Assembly: GCF_019457945.1 (NCBI RefSeq)
Contig: NZ_JAHZSU010000003.1
Coordinates: 372,001-436,000 of the forward strand
From: Ornithinimicrobium laminariae
Lineage (GTDB): Bacteria; Actinomycetota; Actinomycetes; Actinomycetales; Dermatophilaceae
Direction: 5' to 3'
Length of the DNA stretch: 64,000 bases
The translations under genes were made by a program, and so were the position numbers. Of this stretch, positions 36,313 to 45,338 are shown piece after piece. Below the pieces are notes generated by a model, which saw nothing but the letters and a program-made list of their open reading frames with translations, did not search any database and was not told the DNA's origin. Position 1 is the first letter of the stretch. Each line of letters begins with the position of its first letter.

Positions 36313-36387
36313 CTTGACGCGCCAGGCTCTTTGCCGAAACACTCAGCCCCAATGGTCTACATCTGATCCAATGGACAGGGGCACCAC

Positions 36388-37821
36388 ATGAGCAAGGCAA
36401 AAAATGCCGGTCAAGCCGTTGACGCGGACTACATGGAGCATCGCTCCCTGAAATCCGGAGCTGCTGGCTGGATACTGCTCGCTGGCCTCGGCGTTAGCTA
36501 TGTCATCTCCGGCGACTTTGCCGGCTGGAACTTCGGCATTGAGCAAGGCGGTTGGGGCGGACTGCTGATCGCCACCATCGCGATGGGCCTGATGTATTCG
36601 TGCATGGTGTTTGGCCTGGCCGAATTGTCGAGCACCCTGCCTACCTCGGGCGCTGGCTATGGCTTCGCCCGCCGGGCGCTAGGCCCGCTAGGCGGTTTCG
36701 CGACTGGCACTGCCGTCTTGATCGAGTATGCGGTGGCGCCGGCCGCCATTGCCGTGTTCATCGGCGGCTATGTCGAGGCACTTGGCCTCTTCGGCCTCAC
36801 CAATGGCTGGCCCATCTATCTCGCGGCTTACGCCATCTTTATTGCCGTGCACATTTGGGGTGTCGGCGAAGCGCTGAAGTTGATGTTCGGCATCACTGCG
36901 GTGGCGGTCCTAGCCCTGATTGCCACCGTGGTTGGTTTGATCCCGAAGTTTGAGTTCAGCAACTTGGTCAACATCGACCCGGACGGTTCGGCCATGTCGA
37001 GCGCGTTCCTGCCCTTTGGCATCAGCGGGGCTTTGGCAGCCCTGGTCTATGGCATCTGGTTCTTCCTCGCGGTCGAAGGCGTGCCCCTGGCAGCAGAAGA
37101 AGCAGGCGACCCCAAGCGCGACATGCCCAGGGGCATCATCACCGCGATGTCGATCCTGTTGGTGTTTGCAGCCCTGATGCTGGTCCTGGTGCCCGGTGCG
37201 GCCGGGGCTGACGTGATCAGCACGAGCGAAAACCCGCTCCCCGAAGCACTACGCATTGCCTATGGCGAGAACTCCACGCTGGCTGGCTTTGTGAACTACG
37301 CGGGCTTGGCCGGTTTGGTTGCCAGTTTCTTTTCCATCATCTACGCCTATTCGCGCCAGCTGTTTGCCCTGTCACGGGCTGGCTACCTCCCCCGTTGGCT
37401 GTCTCTCACCGGCAAGCGCAAGACCCCCTGGGTTGCCCTCATCGTCCCAGGCACGATCGGTTTCCTGCTCGCCGCCATTACTCAGGACGGCGCCCTGCTC
37501 ATCAACATCGCCGTGTTTGGCGCCACCGTCTCCTACGTCCTGCTCAACCTGTCGCACATCATGCTGCGTCGCCGCGAACCTGACCTAGAGCGTGGCTACC
37601 GCACCCCCGGCGGCGTGGTTACGACCGGCATTGCCCTCGTGCTCAGCGCCATCGCCGTAGTCGCCACCTTTGTCGTTGACCCACGTGCCGCCGGCATCAC
37701 GGCTGTGGTGTTTGCCGCTTTCATCGCCTACTTCTGGTTCTATAGCCGCCACCACTTGGTCTCTAGCGCCCCCGAGGAAGAGTTCGACCAGATCAACAGC
37801 GCAGAATCCGACCTGCGCTAA
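36388..37821 (+). CDS. APC family permease, ethanolamine permease-like
   Basis: This 477-residue transporter has about 12 membrane helices. Its beginning (AAGWILLAGLGVSYVISGDFAGWNFGIEQGGWGG, from residue about 26) and segments such as GYGFARRALGPLGGF, EYAVAPAAIAVFIGGYVEALGLFGLTNGWP and WGVGEALKLMFGITA are those of the Eat ethanolamine permease group. Uptake of ethanolamine or a close amino alcohol is inferred. It heads an operon with the glutamine-synthetase-like gene 49 bases downstream, and is divergent from a FadR-type regulator. Confidence 0.87.
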   Translation: MSKAKNAGQAVDADYMEHRSLKSGAAGWILLAGLGVSYVISGDFAGWNFGIEQGGWGGLLIATIAMGLMYSCMVFGLAELSSTLPTSGAGYGFARRALGPLGGFATGTAVLIEYAVAPAAIAVFIGGYVEALGLFGLTNGWPIYLAAYAIFIAVHIWGVGEALKLMFGITAVAVLALIATVVGLIPKFEFSNLVNIDPDGSAMSSAFLPFGISGALAALVYGIWFFLAVEGVPLAAEEAGDPKRDMPRGIITAMSILLVFAALMLVLVPGAAGADVISTSENPLPEALRIAYGENSTLAGFVNYAGLAGLVASFFSIIYAYSRQLFALSRAGYLPRWLSLTGKRKTPWVALIVPGTIGFLLAAITQDGALLINIAVFGATVSYVLLNLSHIMLRRREPDLERGYRTPGGVVTTGIALVLSAIAVVATFVVDPRAAGITAVVFAAFIAYFWFYSRHHLVSSAPEEEFDQINSAESDLR

Positions 37822-37870
37822 CCCGTCTATTGCCCACTGACACCACATCACCGCTGATCAGGAGCTCACT

Positions 37871-39250
37871 ATGACCGGAAACACTCACCCTCGAAATCCA
37901 CGTCTGCTCACTGTCGAAAAGGTCACTGAACTCATTGAGGCGGGGGATGTTGACACCGTCATCGTTGCCTTCACCGACATGCAGGGCCGCCTACAGGGCA
38001 AGTACTTGCACGGCGCATACTTTCTTGAGCATGCCTTAGGCCACGGGGTGGAGGGCTGCAACTACCTGCTAGCGGTCGACACCGAGATGAACACCGTGGA
38101 CGGCTACGACATCTCCTCCTGGGAGTCTGGCTACGGCGATATGGCGTTTGCGCTAGACCTCGACACCTTCCGACTCATCCCCTGGCTTGAGAAGACGATC
38201 ATGGTCCAGTGCGACCTAACCGCCACTGACGGCACCCCCGTGCCAATGTCCCCTCGATCCATGCTCAAAGCCCAAGTTGACCTGGCGGCCGAGCAGGGTT
38301 GGAAGGCCGTTTCGGGCACCGAGTTGGAGTTTGTCGTCTACAAGGACACGTTCGAGGAAGCCTGGGACAAGGGCTACCGCAACCTCGTGCCCGCTAACCA
38401 GTACAACGTTGACTACTCCATCATGGGCTCTGGACGAGTCGAGCCGCTGCTGCGCGAGATTCGCAACCAGATGTACAAGGCCGGAATGGTTGTTGAGTCC
38501 GCTAAGGGTGAGTGCAACTTGGGCCAGCATGAGATCGGCTTCCTCTTTGATGAGGTCATGCCAACGGCCGACAACCACAGCGTCTACAAGACCGGCGCCA
38601 AAATGATCGCGGCCGACATGGGCCAATCGCTGACCTTCATGGCCAAGCCCAACGACCGCGAAGGCAGCTCGTGCCACATTCACCTGTCGCTGCGTGGCCT
38701 CGATGACAGCACCGTTTTTTGGGACCATGACTCAAACGAGCGCACCAATCTGTATGACCAGTTCATCGCTGGCGTGCTGGCCACCATGCGCGAGTTCACT
38801 CTGTTTTATGCCCCCAACATTAACTCCTACAAGCGCTTCGCTCTCGGCTCGTTTGCGCCAACTGCCGTGGCCTGGGGCCAAGACAACCGCAGTTGCGCAG
38901 TGCGACTGGTCGGCGAGGGATCCTCGGCTCGGTTGGAGAATCGTCTGCCAGGCGGCGACGCCAACCCCTACTTAGCGCTCGCCGCGATGATGGCCGGTGG
39001 GCTCTATGGCATTCGGCACGAGTTGAAGTTGCCTGACGAGATGACGGGCAACGCCTACACCTCCGATGCCGAGCACGTTCCGCACTCTCTGGCCGAAGCG
39101 AGGACACTTTTCGCTGAGTCCGAGATCGCTCGCGAGTGCTTCGGCGAAGAGGTCGTTAAGCACTACGTAAATTACGCCAATACCGAGATCGAAGCCTTCG
39201 ACGCGGTCGTCACCGATTGGGAATTGCGGCGAGGTTTCGAACGGCTATGA
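37871..39250 (+). CDS. glutamine synthetase family protein (probable gamma-glutamyl-amine synthetase)
   Basis: This 459-residue ATP-dependent ligase is of the GS catalytic fold. The metal and ATP sites are recognisable: SGTELEFVVY (E-x-E), AKGECNLGQHEIGF, GSSCHIHLSLRG, the SYKRFALGSFAPTAVAWGQDNRSCAVR loop and RLENRLPGGDANPYLALA. The last replaces the R-x-E of true GlnA. Its neighbours (amine permease, gamma-glutamyl hydrolase, aldehyde dehydrogenase, dehydrogenase) indicate gamma-glutamylation of an amine, as in PuuA or Streptomyces GlnA3/GlnA4, rather than glutamine synthesis. CAGGAG precedes the ATG. It overlaps the next gene by 4 bases. Confidence 0.9.
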   Translation: MTGNTHPRNPRLLTVEKVTELIEAGDVDTVIVAFTDMQGRLQGKYLHGAYFLEHALGHGVEGCNYLLAVDTEMNTVDGYDISSWESGYGDMAFALDLDTFRLIPWLEKTIMVQCDLTATDGTPVPMSPRSMLKAQVDLAAEQGWKAVSGTELEFVVYKDTFEEAWDKGYRNLVPANQYNVDYSIMGSGRVEPLLREIRNQMYKAGMVVESAKGECNLGQHEIGFLFDEVMPTADNHSVYKTGAKMIAADMGQSLTFMAKPNDREGSSCHIHLSLRGLDDSTVFWDHDSNERTNLYDQFIAGVLATMREFTLFYAPNINSYKRFALGSFAPTAVAWGQDNRSCAVRLVGEGSSARLENRLPGGDANPYLALAAMMAGGLYGIRHELKLPDEMTGNAYTSDAEHVPHSLAEARTLFAESEIARECFGEEVVKHYVNYANTEIEAFDAVVTDWELRRGFERL

Positions 39251-39960
39251 GCCCTGCACGGCCTCGGATTGGACTCACCACGTACTACAAGGAAGCAGCG
39301 TGGGGGGTGTGGCGCCGCGAAGCAGCGATTGTCCCTAGCTCCTATGTCGAGGCGGTCGTGCGCGCTGGCGGCACTCCCCTGCTCCTGCCGCCTATTGGCA
39401 GCGATGTGAGTATCGTCCACGACCTCGATGGTTTGGTGCTGATTGGGGGTAGCGACCTAGACCCTGCCACGTATGCCGCGCCAGCCCACCCGGCCAGCGC
39501 ACCAGAGCCGTACCGAGACGAGTACGAATTTGCTTTGGTGCGGGCGGCCCTGGAGGTGGGTTTGCCGACGCTGGCCATTTGCCGTGGCATCCAAGTGCTG
39601 AATGTGGCCTTGGGTGGCACGCTGCACCAACACGTGCCCGAAGTCGTTGGGCACAGCCGCTATCAGTTGACCCCCGGTGTTTTCGGCGACGTCACTGTCA
39701 GCACCGAGCCTGGCTCGTTGATCGCTTCGATCGTGGGACCAACCTTCGCCTCCCCCTGCTACCACCATCAGTCCATTGACGAGGTAGCCCGGGGTTTGGT
39801 TGTCACCGCTGCCTCCGACGATTCCGTGATTCAAGCCGTGGAAACCACCAGCGCTGGCTGGGCTCTGGGCGTCCAATTTCACCCAGAAGAAAACGCAGAC
39901 GATGATCGTCTCTTTGCAGCGTTGATCACGGCTGCACAACAGCCCGTTCGCGCGCATTGA
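39247..39960 (+). CDS. gamma-glutamyl-gamma-aminobutyrate hydrolase family peptidase (PuuD-like)
   Basis: This 237-residue class I glutamine amidotransferase-like hydrolase has nucleophile Cys112 in [10 protein letters not shown] and His212/Glu214 in GVQFHPEE. The [10 protein letters not shown] segment and [14 protein letters not shown] are typical of PuuD. It would remove the gamma-glutamyl group from the oxidised product at the end of the pathway. The ATG overlaps the stop of the synthetase gene (ATGA), so the two are coupled. An upstream in-frame GTG lies inside that gene and was not used. Confidence 0.9.
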   Translation: MSPARPRIGLTTYYKEAAWGVWRREAAIVPSSYVEAVVRAGGTPLLLPPIGSDVSIVHDLDGLVLIGGSDLDPATYAAPAHPASAPEPYRDEYEFALVRAALEVGLPTLAICRGIQVLNVALGGTLHQHVPEVVGHSRYQLTPGVFGDVTVSTEPGSLIASIVGPTFASPCYHHQSIDEVARGLVVTAASDDSVIQAVETTSAGWALGVQFHPEENADDDRLFAALITAAQQPVRAH

Positions 39961-39989
39961 AACAGCACTCACTGAAAGGCAACACTTGT

Positions 39990-41348
39990 ATGGCCGCTAC
40001 CCAGGTCCTCAACCCCGCCACCGAAGAAGTCATTGCCTCGGTCGAGATGTATGACGTCGCAGCAACCGATGCCGCGATTGCCGCCTCAAAAGTTGCTCAG
40101 CGCCAGTGGGCTCGGGTCAGCGCAGCCGATCGCGCTCGCCTGTTGCGGCGCTTCTCAGTCGTGGTGGACGAACACATTGAAGAGTTGGCCCAACTTGAGG
40201 TGCGCAATGCCGGACACGCCTTGGGCAATGCCCGCTGGGAGGCGGGCAATGTTCGCGATGTCTTGGCCTACTACTCAGGCGCTCCCGAGCGACACCTCGG
40301 CCAGCAGATCCCCGTGGCGGGCGGCATGGTCACCACTTTCCACGAGCCCATTGGTGTCGTGGGAGTCATCGTGCCGTGGAACTTCCCGATGCCGATCGCG
40401 GGCTGGGCGATTGGCCCCGCCCTCGCGGCTGGTAACTCTGTTGTGCTCAAGCCAGCAGAGGTCACGCCCTTAACCGCGCTGCGATTGGGAGAGTTGGCAC
40501 TGGAAGCAGGCCTGCCCAAGAATCTGCTGCAGATCCTGCCAGGTAAGGGGTCGGTGGTGGGCGAGCGCTTCGTGACGCACCCGGATGTGCGCAAGGTGGT
40601 CTTCACCGGATCCACGCAAGTAGGTAAGCAGGTGATGCGCGGCTGCGCCGATCAGGTCAAGCGAGTCACGCTGGAGTTGGGCGGAAAGAATGCCAACATC
40701 ATCTTTGCCGACGCAAACATCGCAGTGGCCGGCGCTGCAGCGCCTGATGGAGCGTTCGACAACGCCGGACAGGATTGCTGTGCGCGGTCCCGCCTGCTCG
40801 TGCAGCGCAGCGTCTTAGATGAGGTGCTGTCTGCCCTTGAGCCGGCCGTGAAGAATGTCGTGGTGGGCAACCCGGGAGACGAAGCAACCTTCATGGGTCC
40901 GCTGATCACCGCGGCGCACCGCGATAAGGTTGCTTCCTATGTCGATGGGCGCGAGACGCTCATTTGCGGCAGCAGCCCTCAAGGGTCTGGGTTCTGGTTC
41001 CCGCCCACGGTGCTGATGGCAGATAGCCCCACCGACCCCGCCTTCAGCGAAGAAATCTTTGGACCAGTCATTTCTGTATTGCCCTTTGACACCGAAGAAG
41101 AGGCTATCCGGATCGCCAATGACACCGAATACGGTCTGTCTGGCTCTATCTGGACCCGAGATGTGGGCCGTGCCATGCGGGTTGCCCGCGGAGTCGAGGC
41201 TGGCAACATCGGCGTCAATTCTCACTCATCGGTTCGCTACAGCACACCTTTCGGCGGGTTCAAGCAGTCTGGTCTTGGGCGCGAGTTGGGCCCTGATGCC
41301 CTTGATGCGTTCAGTGAACTCAAGACTGTCTTTTTCGCCGACAACTAA
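39990..41348 (+). CDS. aldehyde dehydrogenase family protein
   Basis: This 452-residue NAD(P)-dependent aldehyde dehydrogenase has [22 protein letters not shown] (129-150), [11 protein letters not shown] (205-215), Glu229 in [10 protein letters not shown], the nucleophile Cys263 in [11 protein letters not shown] and [13 protein letters not shown]. In this operon it is expected to oxidise a gamma-glutamylated aldehyde, the PuuC-like step. It is slightly shorter than most ALDHs (about 480). The ATG at 39990 is preceded by GAAAGG. It lies between the hydrolase and the short-chain dehydrogenase genes. Confidence 0.93.
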   Translation: MAATQVLNPATEEVIASVEMYDVAATDAAIAASKVAQRQWARVSAADRARLLRRFSVVVDEHIEELAQLEVRNAGHALGNARWEAGNVRDVLAYYSGAPERHLGQQIPVAGGMVTTFHEPIGVVGVIVPWNFPMPIAGWAIGPALAAGNSVVLKPAEVTPLTALRLGELALEAGLPKNLLQILPGKGSVVGERFVTHPDVRKVVFTGSTQVGKQVMRGCADQVKRVTLELGGKNANIIFADANIAVAGAAAPDGAFDNAGQDCCARSRLLVQRSVLDEVLSALEPAVKNVVVGNPGDEATFMGPLITAAHRDKVASYVDGRETLICGSSPQGSGFWFPPTVLMADSPTDPAFSEEIFGPVISVLPFDTEEEAIRIANDTEYGLSGSIWTRDVGRAMRVARGVEAGNIGVNSHSSVRYSTPFGGFKQSGLGRELGPDALDAFSELKTVFFADN

Positions 41349-41388
41349 CCCACCCAATAGACCTATCGACTCTCGAAGGGAATCCACC

Positions 41389-42192
41389 ATGACCACTGCG
41401 CCCTCCCCTGCCATCACGTCTAATCGCCTGACTGACCGAGTCGCGGTCATCACCGGCGGTGCGAGCGGCATCGGCTTGGCCACCGCTCAGCGCCTGGCCG
41501 CAGAAGGCGCAAAGGTCGTTATCGCCGACATTTGCGACGCGAGCATCGGCGAGCCCATTGCAGGCGAACTTGGCGGGCTCTTCGTGCGCACCGATGTCAC
41601 GGTCGAAGAGGACGTGATCACCCTCTACAAAACGGCGCATGACACGTATGGCTCGTTGGACATCGCGTTTAACAACGCTGGGATTTCGCCTTCCGAGGAT
41701 GACTCCATCTTGATCACCGGTATTGATGCCTGGCGCAAGGTTCAAGATGTCAATCTCACCAGCGTTTATTACTGCTGCAAGCACGCGCTGCCGTACATGA
41801 TTGAGCAGGGCAAAGGATCGATCATCAACACGGCGTCCTTTGTCGCCGTCATGGGTGCAGCAACGTCGCAAATCTCCTACAGCGCATCCAAGGGTGGCGT
41901 GCTCTCGATGACCCGCGAGTTGGGCGTGCAGTTCGCCCGAAAGGGCATCCGCGTCAACGCCCTGTGCCCTGGCCCCGTCAATACGCCCCTGCTGCAGGAA
42001 CTGTTCGCTGCCGACCCTGAGAAGGCGCAGCGGCGGTTGGTGCACGTGCCAATGGGCAGGTTTGCCGAGCCATCCGAAATGGCAGCTGCTGTGGCGTTCC
42101 TGGCCAGTGACGACGCCAGTTTCATGACGGCGAGCGAGTTCCTCGTCGATGGCGGGATCAGCTCTGCCTACGTGACCCCGTTGGACGACTGA
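41389..42192 (+). CDS. short-chain dehydrogenase/reductase (SDR) family oxidoreductase
   Basis: This 267-residue classical SDR has the cofactor site TGGASGIG (22-29), NNAGIS (95-100) and the catalytic Ser150, Tyr164 and Lys168 (YSASK). The acidic residue after the second strand (IADICD) favours NAD over NADP. Annotators often call this 3-oxoacyl-ACP reductase, but the operon suggests an alcohol dehydrogenase acting on a gamma-glutamyl amino alcohol, a step that an amine oxidase performs in the putrescine pathway. The ATG at 41389 is preceded by GAAGGG. It is the last gene of the operon. Confidence 0.9.
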   Translation: MTTAPSPAITSNRLTDRVAVITGGASGIGLATAQRLAAEGAKVVIADICDASIGEPIAGELGGLFVRTDVTVEEDVITLYKTAHDTYGSLDIAFNNAGISPSEDDSILITGIDAWRKVQDVNLTSVYYCCKHALPYMIEQGKGSIINTASFVAVMGAATSQISYSASKGGVLSMTRELGVQFARKGIRVNALCPGPVNTPLLQELFAADPEKAQRRLVHVPMGRFAEPSEMAAAVAFLASDDASFMTASEFLVDGGISSAYVTPLDD

Positions 42193-42226
42193 GGCAGGCA
42201 TACCCTGCGTTTCCCGCCACTTGACG

Positions 42227-42574
42227 TCACCACTGACGACGAAGGAGACCCAGCGTGGCATCCAGCGTGAGGCCCTGTTCCTTGGCCAGTGCAGCCAGCG
42301 TGACTGCGGCCGCGCTCGCCGCACTTTCTGCGGCGTCGGGCGGGTCAAGCACAACCGTGCCGTTGCGTCCCCGAGTCTCGACGTGCCCTTCGGTTTCTAG
42401 TTGGCGGTAAGCCTTCGCCACCGTGTTGGCAGCAATTCCAAGTTCTTCGGCAAGCCCTCGAACGGAAGGTAACTTAGTCCACGGCGCTACCGCCCCCGTC
42501 TTGACCCCCCTGGTGACACAGTCGGCGACTTGTTGAAAGACAGGGATACTCGAGCCAACATCGATAGTGAACAT
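42227..42574 (-). CDS. GntR family transcriptional regulator (YtrA type, short effector region)
   Basis: This 115-residue protein is almost entirely a winged helix-turn-helix (VFQQVADCVTRGVKTGAVAPW, LPSVRGLAEELGIAANTVAKAYRQLETEG) with a short helical tail, as in the YtrA subfamily. I chose the ATG at 42572-42574, with GGGG just upstream. It is convergent with the SDR gene and divergent from DUF389, 137 bases away. Its target is not evident. Confidence 0.85.
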   Translation of the reverse strand: MFTIDVGSSIPVFQQVADCVTRGVKTGAVAPWTKLPSVRGLAEELGIAANTVAKAYRQLETEGHVETRGRNGTVVLDPPDAAESAASAAAVTLAALAKEQGLTLDATLGLLRRQW

Positions 42575-42711
42575 GGACCCCATTGTCGCCGTTCTGTCAT
42601 TTCTTCGCTTCCACCGCAGTTGACGCAACACCTACCCAGCCGTTTTGCTGGCTAAGATTCAACCTGTCGAAGTGACCTTGGGGGCAACCCCGCTTACAGA
42701 GGAGTAGTCAG

Positions 42712-43746
42712 TTGGATATCTTGGGCACCGTCACCAAGAACGATATTGATCGAATTACTGGCAACCTCTTTATGACGGGAGGCAGTGACAGCACGAACTT
42801 CCTGGACTTCACCGGCGCCGCCCACCGTCGAAACGTCATAAACTTCTGGGTTTTGCTGATCCTGGCGGGCGTCATTGCCTCCGTCGGTGTCGTAGCCGAT
42901 GCGACAGCCACCGTTATTGGCGCCATGATTGTGGCGCCGTTGATGACCCCCATCCTTGGCACTGCTTTGGCGCTGGTCTTAGTTAAAAAAGAAGCACTGA
43001 AGCGCTGCCTGTACCTTGTCATCGGTGGCGCAGTAGCCGTGATCGCCGTGGGGTTCCTATTGGGCCTCATCATCCAAGGTGAAGTCAGCGCCGCAACCAA
43101 TAGTCAAGTGTCGGGGCGAGTCAGCCCCAAGTTAATCGACTTAGTGGGTGCAATAGCGACCGGTCTGGTAGGCGCGTATGCCTTAACCCGCAAAGAAGTT
43201 TCAGACACCTTGCCCGGTGTTGCTATCGCCATCAGTTTGGTTCCCCCGCTGGCCGTGGTGGGTCTCACGCTCGAATCGGGCCAATTCGGGGAATCCATGG
43301 GCGCCCTGATCCTCTTTGGAATGAACGTCTCGGCCATTATCGCGACCGGGACCCTGGTCATGTTGGCTTCGGGCCTGCGCCAGGCCGTCCGCGATTCTGA
43401 CTATGAGTTGGGTGAATTCCGTGGAGTCACGCTGGTTCTGGTGATCGCCATTTTGGCGCTATACACCATCCCACTCGGCTACGGCAGCTACCAAGTGGCT
43501 CGCGAGCAATACGTGATAGCCGAAACTCGAGCCGTGACTGAAGAATGGGCTGAGGACAGAAACTGGGCCATCAGCGATGTCTCGGTCTTCCAGAACACCC
43601 TGACGGTGACCGCAGTGGGCCGACCTCCGGAGTTGGACGCCGAGGAACTTCGTGCCGAGGTTGAACGGGCCAACGTTGCAGGCCTTGACATCAAGGTCAA
43701 CCTGATTATCGGCGGCACCATTGACCTTCCGGCGACGAACCCATGA
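42712..43746 (+). CDS. DUF389 (TIGR00341-like) membrane protein
   Basis: This 344-residue protein has about six membrane helices. DUF389 features are visible: the NFWVLLILAGVIASVGVVAD start, ATVIGAMIVAPLMTPILGTALA, LPGVAIAISLVPPLAVVGL and FGMNVSAIIATG. A soluble C-terminal domain follows from about residue 265. Function is unknown. The start codon is TTG, supported by a GAGGAG ribosome site 6-8 bases upstream. The stop overlaps the cardiolipin synthase start by 4 bases. Confidence 0.87.
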   Translation: MDILGTVTKNDIDRITGNLFMTGGSDSTNFLDFTGAAHRRNVINFWVLLILAGVIASVGVVADATATVIGAMIVAPLMTPILGTALALVLVKKEALKRCLYLVIGGAVAVIAVGFLLGLIIQGEVSAATNSQVSGRVSPKLIDLVGAIATGLVGAYALTRKEVSDTLPGVAIAISLVPPLAVVGLTLESGQFGESMGALILFGMNVSAIIATGTLVMLASGLRQAVRDSDYELGEFRGVTLVLVIAILALYTIPLGYGSYQVAREQYVIAETRAVTEEWAEDRNWAISDVSVFQNTLTVTAVGRPPELDAEELRAEVERANVAGLDIKVNLIIGGTIDLPATNP

Positions 43747-45260
43747 TGGTCGAGTTGGCCGCGGTCACCGGCGACTCCACGCTCGCATCGGATTGGGTCA
43801 CCATCTCCGCTGCTATTGGTGCAACGGTCGTTGTCCTCCACTTGATTATTCGAGCGTTTGCCCTGGGATTTATCCCCGAAGGACGTCGACCAACCTCGGG
43901 TATGGCGTGGGTCTTGTTCATCATGGCCCTGCCCCTTCTTGGTCTGTTCCTTTGGACAGTGTTGGGGTGGACCAGCATTGGCAAAGAACGGATGAGACGT
44001 CAGCTGGAGTCCTTGGACAGCATCCGCAAAAACGTTGCCGAGCACCCGATTACCGAGTTGCCTGGTGACCTGCCCCTCTACATCCAGACATCTATGACGC
44101 TCAACCAAAACCTCGGTGCTCTACCGCCGGTCGAGGCTGGCGATGTGCAGCTCTATCAGGACTACTACGAGTCCATTCAGGCCATGGCCGACGAAATCGA
44201 CACAGCCCAATCCTGGGTGCACGTGGAGTTTTACATCATGGCTTGGGATGACGTCACCGAGCCATTTTTCGCGGCGTTGGATCGTGCGGCCGATCGCGGC
44301 GTCACGGTCAGACTGTTGTTTGACCAGTATGCGACGAAGGGCAACCCCGCCTACAAAGAACTGATCAGGAAGCTGCAAGAAACTCAGATCGATTGGCACG
44401 GGATGCTCCCGCTGCTGCCCTTGCGTGAAAACCTGCGGCGCCCTGATCTGCGCAATCATCGCAAGATCCTCATTGTTGATGGCGAAGTCGCCTTCATGGG
44501 CTCGCAGAACATGATCGAGCGCGGCTACAACAAGAAAAAGAACCACAAGGTCGGTCGCGAATGGGTCGAGCTGACCTGTCGAGTGACCGGCAGTTCCGCA
44601 AAGGCCCTAGACGCGGTGTTCTCCACCGATTGGTTCACCGAGACAGGCGAGAAGGCCACGCAAGCTGTCGACAATGCACCGACGACCTCCAACCTTCCAC
44701 GCACGGGAGAAGTCTTAGGCCAGGTAGTGCCCAGCGGTCCCGGCATTGTGGAAGAAAACAATCTGCGCCTGTTCACCAGCCTCATTTACGGGGCGAAGAG
44801 GCGGGTCTCCATCACCAGCCCGTATTTTGTGCCAGACGAGTCATTGCTGTATGCCGTCACAACCGCTGCTCAGCGCGGCGTTGAAGTCGAGTTGTTCGTC
44901 TCCGAAAAGGGCGACCAGTTCATGGTCGAACACGCTCAGGCCTCCTACTACAAAGAGCTGCTCAAAGCAGGGGTCAAGATCCAGCTCTATAAGGCCCCTT
45001 ACGTCTTGCACTCCAAGCACTTCTCGGTTGACGACGACGTCATTGTCATCGGCAGCAGCAACATGGATCTGCGCTCTTTCCACCTCAACTACGAGGTGTC
45101 GATGATGATGACCGGCGGTGACATCGTGCAAAAGATGCATGCAGTGGAAGACGCCTACCGTCTCGAATGCAAGGTCTTGACCGAAGAAGAGTGGTCTGGT
45201 CGACCCTGGCACCGCAAGTACATCGACAATGCGATGCGATTGACTGCTTCGCTGCAGTAG
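43743..45260 (+). CDS. cls: cardiolipin synthase
   Basis: It transfers phosphatidyl groups to make cardiolipin (bacterial two-HKD phospholipase D type). The 505 residues have two N-terminal membrane helices (about 17-36 and 53-72) of the PLDc_N kind. The two HKD motifs are NHRKILIVDG (His239, Lys241, Asp246) and LHSKHFSVDD (His423, Lys425, Asp430), each followed by MGSQNM or GSSNMD. The ATG overlaps the DUF389 stop, so the genes are coupled. A strong terminator follows. Confidence 0.93.
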   Translation: MMVELAAVTGDSTLASDWVTISAAIGATVVVLHLIIRAFALGFIPEGRRPTSGMAWVLFIMALPLLGLFLWTVLGWTSIGKERMRRQLESLDSIRKNVAEHPITELPGDLPLYIQTSMTLNQNLGALPPVEAGDVQLYQDYYESIQAMADEIDTAQSWVHVEFYIMAWDDVTEPFFAALDRAADRGVTVRLLFDQYATKGNPAYKELIRKLQETQIDWHGMLPLLPLRENLRRPDLRNHRKILIVDGEVAFMGSQNMIERGYNKKKNHKVGREWVELTCRVTGSSAKALDAVFSTDWFTETGEKATQAVDNAPTTSNLPRTGEVLGQVVPSGPGIVEENNLRLFTSLIYGAKRRVSITSPYFVPDESLLYAVTTAAQRGVEVELFVSEKGDQFMVEHAQASYYKELLKAGVKIQLYKAPYVLHSKHFSVDDDVIVIGSSNMDLRSFHLNYEVSMMMTGGDIVQKMHAVEDAYRLECKVLTEEEWSGRPWHRKYIDNAMRLTASLQ

Positions 45261-45282
45261 TAATTGGCACCACATGCGCTAA

Positions 45283-45316
45283 AGGACGGCCACCCGTAGT
45301 TTCGGGTGGCCGTCCT
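45283..45316. terminator. intrinsic terminator between cls and the beta-glucosidase gene
   Basis: A perfect 14-bp stem (aggacggccacccg and its complement) with a 6-base tagttt loop lies between the convergent ends of cls and the GH1 gene. It can serve both. Confidence 0.85.
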
Positions 45317-45338
45317 TCGTCGAAAACTGACTCTCTAC

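Noticed and set aside
36388..42192. Reading the operon as a standard putrescine (Puu) pathway
   Set aside because: There is no PuuB-type amine oxidase in the operon, the permease is of the ethanolamine type, and an SDR is present instead.
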